DNA from: Phytophthora colocasiae
Taxonomy: Eukaryota; Oomycota; Peronosporomycetes; Peronosporales; Peronosporaceae
DNA: 64,000 bases
NCBI GenBank assembly: GCA_018806915.1
Contig: JAGKQI010000064.1
Span: 806,001 to 870,000 of the forward strand
Direction of reading: 5' to 3'
Shown here: piece after piece, positions 61,269 to 64,000 of the stretch
How the letters are laid out: every line of letters starts with the position of its first letter
Position numbering within the stretch: the stretch's first letter is position 1
Notes under the pieces: model-generated
What the model saw: the letters and a program-made list of their open reading frames with translations, nothing else
The model's database searches: none
What the model was told of the DNA's origin: nothing
Translations under genes and position numbers: made by a program

Positions 61269-63541
61269 GTGAAGGGAACTGTTAGCCTGTGATTGGTGCG
61301 TTTGTGAATGGCTACATAGTATGTAGCCATTTGAGATTGACGAGTGTCAAGGTCACTTCAAACTGCACCTCCCTAACGACTCACTTAACCCCCGTATTCT
61401 ATGTTAACTCGGATGCTGCTTTGGTACTAAGCTTAGCTATCCTTGACCTTGTTCCAACCCAAAAAGTGTTGGGCGAATGGCATTTGAGTCTGTGGCCGGA
61501 TCATGCCGTGTATTGCCTTTGGTTGGGTAGCAGCTACCCCACCGATCCCTACCGGTGCAGACTCGTCCAAGCCTGGGATAATGTACGTGAGTATATGCAG
61601 GCGTATCGAGCGAATAAACGTACTCCCCGTTACCGGAAGAACAACAGGGCATTTCCCTATGATCCTCCGTATTGAGGCAGTGGTGATGCTTTTTGAATCC
61701 TGCCTTTAATTGCGCTTACTTCCTCCAACTTGCTACGAGTTTGAGGAACTCGTAAGCTGACTCATGCAGCCTAGAAGTGTGTCATCTCAACAATCGAGAC
61801 CCGCCACGCACGCCATCTTAATCAGTCCATCCCCGCAAATTCGTCTACAGTTACACCACAAACAGCAAACGTGACGAATGCATAGCACACCAATGTACCA
61901 ACAACTTTGTTGCCAACAAGCCTCGACATACGTAGGTACAAGTACAGCGTTACATGTACTGGCACATTTTCGCACCTCAAACGCTTATGGAGAGGTCTGC
62001 TCAGCTTAGGATACGCGGTAACTACAGCACTGGAGAGTGTCTTCCCGACGAAAATTTACCGCTCAGCCGCAGATGCAGCCGTGACCAGGTCGTTGATCTC
62101 TCTCTCTCTCGACAACAAGAGGCTGAAGTCTTGACCCAAAAGGCTGCGATGACTGTGTGCATCGTCCCGTATCAGTTTGATTTGACAAAGGCTGCAAGTT
62201 GCAACCGCACCGCAGCGCCTTTGCGGCGAGATTGTAAGGTGGGCGGTATCTGCATCCGCAAGGATATGCTTATCATCTCGCTTCTCGTCTCGCTTCTTGT
62301 TCTCGGTCGAGAGCCAAAATTCTCTATCCTCCTCGAGTTCGTGCATAACAAGCTCCAAGGCGCAGTTGTCGGCTCCTTCGGGAAGGAAAGCAAGCGTCCA
62401 CGGCCACGCATTCCACTGACTGGCTGAGGACGCAGGCAACTTGCCGATTTCAGCGTCGCGATGGACAGGTCAACTTGGCCAAAGCCACTTCAATTTGCGC
62501 CATGTGTTCTGAACTTCAACGCGCAAGATCGGCGCCACGAAGCGGATGGTGTTGTAGTGTAGCAGCATCGCGTTTTGATGCAGCCAAGCAGCTCCAGTGA
62601 TGGTTTACGCGACAGAGTTCAAACGACCGGCTTAGCGTGTTTGCCATTCTTGAGGCAATGGATGGCTACGTCGGAACTTCGAGGGAGGGCTGAGCCGTGG
62701 CGTAGTACGCACTGCATGGGGACACTGCAACTTGAGGCGGCGACCCATCTTGGTCGACAGAATGTGCAGTGTAAGTGCAGATGCGGTCCAAGGGCAGACA
62801 GTCTGCCGTTGTTGTGCTCTCGAATTTATCGTCGAGACAAGTTGCAGTACAAGTGCGTTTTCATGAGCAAAAATGCCTACTAACTTAACCGATCATCGCC
62901 CTTGGCGTTTGTACATGTAGACCGCAACACAAGGCGAAGATTTCGTTTTGATCGGAAGCTTTCATTCTCCGACGGAGGGCAGAGGTGCAAGTAGAGACAC
63001 ACCACCACTCGCTTCCAGCGCAGCCGCTTCTCCAAGGGCATCACGTGATGTCTTGGCGCTAGTCTTTGTTCGAACCTCGCGGGTTAATAACATGTATCCG
63101 ACGAATTTACTGTTGGTCTAAGAGCTGCAGTTCCTTGGACATCCGGGCTGCAAACATGTTTCTTGTGCGGCACAATTTGCAAGTGTGTCGTGCCAACCAG
63201 CTTTGCCAATACAGTCAGTACGCTACATGTAGCTTTGGCAAGGTTTGCATCAAGTGTTCGCAGCTGAGCTGAGTGGTAGAGGATCGGTGTCAATCTCCCT
63301 GGACACTCTCCTATCGGCTGCAGCGTACCGACAAGCTATGAAAGGCTTCTCGTACTGAGAAAATAACAACTACATTGTTGCTCGATAAAGTGCCTGCCGG
63401 TCCTATGTGGCGTTGAAGTTTTCACGTGACCTATTGCCTTTTCTGCGTCGGGCACACAGCCGCTCGTCGAACAAGCGGTATGCTCACCGACAACAAGGAC
63501 TTCTCCCCCGAGCGAGTTTTCTTTTGCCATTGCATTCTCTT
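61269..63541. other. 2.3-kb stretch without a firmly supported gene
   Basis: A plus-strand frame at 61289-61675 (128 codons) and a minus-strand frame at 62056-62439 (127 codons, with CALELVMHELEEDREFWL and a RCGAVATCSLCQIK Cys cluster) are the longest. Neither matches a family I know, and the surrounding frames do not extend them convincingly. The minus-strand frame is the better candidate for a small or partial gene. No transposon signature was recognised. Confidence 0.4.
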
Positions 63542-63557
63542 GCTCATTTCCAATTCG
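63542..63557 (+). promoter_or_regulatory. Oomycete initiator (INR)-like element
   Basis: GCTCATTTCCAATTCG agrees at 13 of 16 positions with the oomycete initiator consensus GCTCATTYYNCAWTTT. It lies 62 bp before the ATG of the glucanase gene, a usual distance in Phytophthora genes. Confidence 0.6.
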
Positions 63558-63618
63558 GACGAAAGCAGCTCACACTGAACAACGCACACCGCTTCACTGC
63601 GCTCGGATCTCCACTACC

Positions 63619-64000
63619 ATGAAGATTTTGCTGCAACTGGCCGCAGCGCTATCGTTAACGGCGGCCGTCACACCTGTCGAGCACGCGCTGGACACGACAT
63701 TAGGCGGCACTGACATCGATGCGATACCGGTGACCAAAGACGCCCAATGGTATTGGGAAAACGACCACGTTTTCAACTCTGATAACGTTGATTTCTTCGC
63801 GAATTTCAAGCCCAATGACGAGAACCAGACGTGCTCCAGCGATCGACATGCCACACCGTTCAACCGTCAAGTACGCGGTGCCAACCTTGGTGGTTGGCTC
63901 GTGCTGGAGCCGTGGATCACCCCGACACTCTTCTACCAGTTCTTGAGTACACAGGAACGCTTTGGCGACTTGGCCCCCGAGAAGACGGCTATGGATATGT
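63619..64000 (+). CDS. Secreted exo-1,3-beta-glucanase (GH5 family), 5' part
   Basis: The first 127 residues are in the window; the gene runs off the right edge. MKILLQLAAALSLTAAVTPVEHA is a signal peptide. VRGANLGGWLVLEPWITPTLFYQF (about 92-115) is the N-terminal signature of GH5 exo-1,3-beta-glucanases, as in yeast Exg1. The enzyme releases glucose from beta-1,3-glucan ends in cell walls, either remodelling the oomycete's own wall or degrading external glucan. Catalytic glutamates lie beyond the window, so activity cannot be judged. Confidence 0.88.
   Translation, partial: MKILLQLAAALSLTAAVTPVEHALDTTLGGTDIDAIPVTKDAQWYWENDHVFNSDNVDFFANFKPNDENQTCSSDRHATPFNRQVRGANLGGWLVLEPWITPTLFYQFLSTQERFGDLAPEKTAMDM

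Noticed and set aside
61289..61675. 128-codon plus-strand frame as a secreted or membrane protein
   Set aside because: No recognisable domain, overlapping frames of similar length exist on the minus strand, and no initiator or intron evidence was seen.
63258..63300. GAGTGGTAGAGGATCGGTG, like a tRNA D-arm
   Set aside because: No complete cloverleaf can be formed with the flanking sequence.

Overview
The window looks like nuclear DNA of an oomycete, most likely a Phytophthora-type genome. The evidence is intron-poor genes with short GT-AG introns (57-93 bp), very tight gene spacing, an oomycete-style initiator element before the last gene, and a transposon mix typical of oomycete genomes (Copia, Gypsy, YR/DIRS-like, Harbinger, piggyBac, Mutator-like, pogo, Tc1/mariner, hAT). 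The organism assignment is an inference from content; no marker gene proves the species.

The window has two parts with a sharp border at about 47.2 kb. Positions 1-47184 are almost entirely transposable elements, most of them broken and several nested. The main units are: degenerate Mutator-like and pogo pieces (1-1.7 kb); a FLYWCH-type Mutator-like transposase (7.4-8.4 and 16.0-16.4 kb) split by a complete 7,650-bp Copia retrotransposon (8381-16030), itself split by a 2,595-bp PIF/Harbinger transposon (11330-13924); pogo, hAT, Tc1/mariner and YR retroelement remnants (16.7-26 kb); a 5.8-kb piggyBac element with TTAA ends and an extra spliced gene (28992-34797); a decayed Gypsy RNase H region (35.5-36.1 kb); an unclassified transposon-like coding region broken by Tc1 pieces (36.8-40.0 kb); a 639-bp internally deleted Harbinger derivative (40122-40760); and, next to it, a 6,424-bp element with 251-bp terminal inverted repeats that encodes a Mutator-like transposase with a SWIM zinc finger plus a ULP1-type protease (40761-47184).

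Positions 47185-61300 are a compact housekeeping gene block: an FKBP15-like endosomal/actin protein, an NDUFAF8-like twin-CX9C complex I assembly factor, an Sds3-like corepressor subunit, a mitochondrial-type seryl-tRNA synthetase, a mitochondrial DEAD-box helicase, an unidentified probable secreted glycoprotein, an SDHAF2-like complex II assembly factor, V-ATPase subunit E (three exons) and a 4'-phosphopantetheinyl transferase (two exons). Gaps between genes are 77 to about 300 bp and neighbours are often divergent or convergent. Four of the nine products point to mitochondria, but I see no evidence that they are co-regulated. After a 2.3-kb stretch without a supported gene, the window ends inside a secreted GH5-family exo-1,3-beta-glucanase gene.

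The most interesting object is the 40761-47184 element: long inverted repeats, four exact copies of a 14-bp palindrome spread through its transposase gene and intron, and clusters of half-sites near both ends. Its transposase carries frameshifts, so this copy is probably not autonomous.
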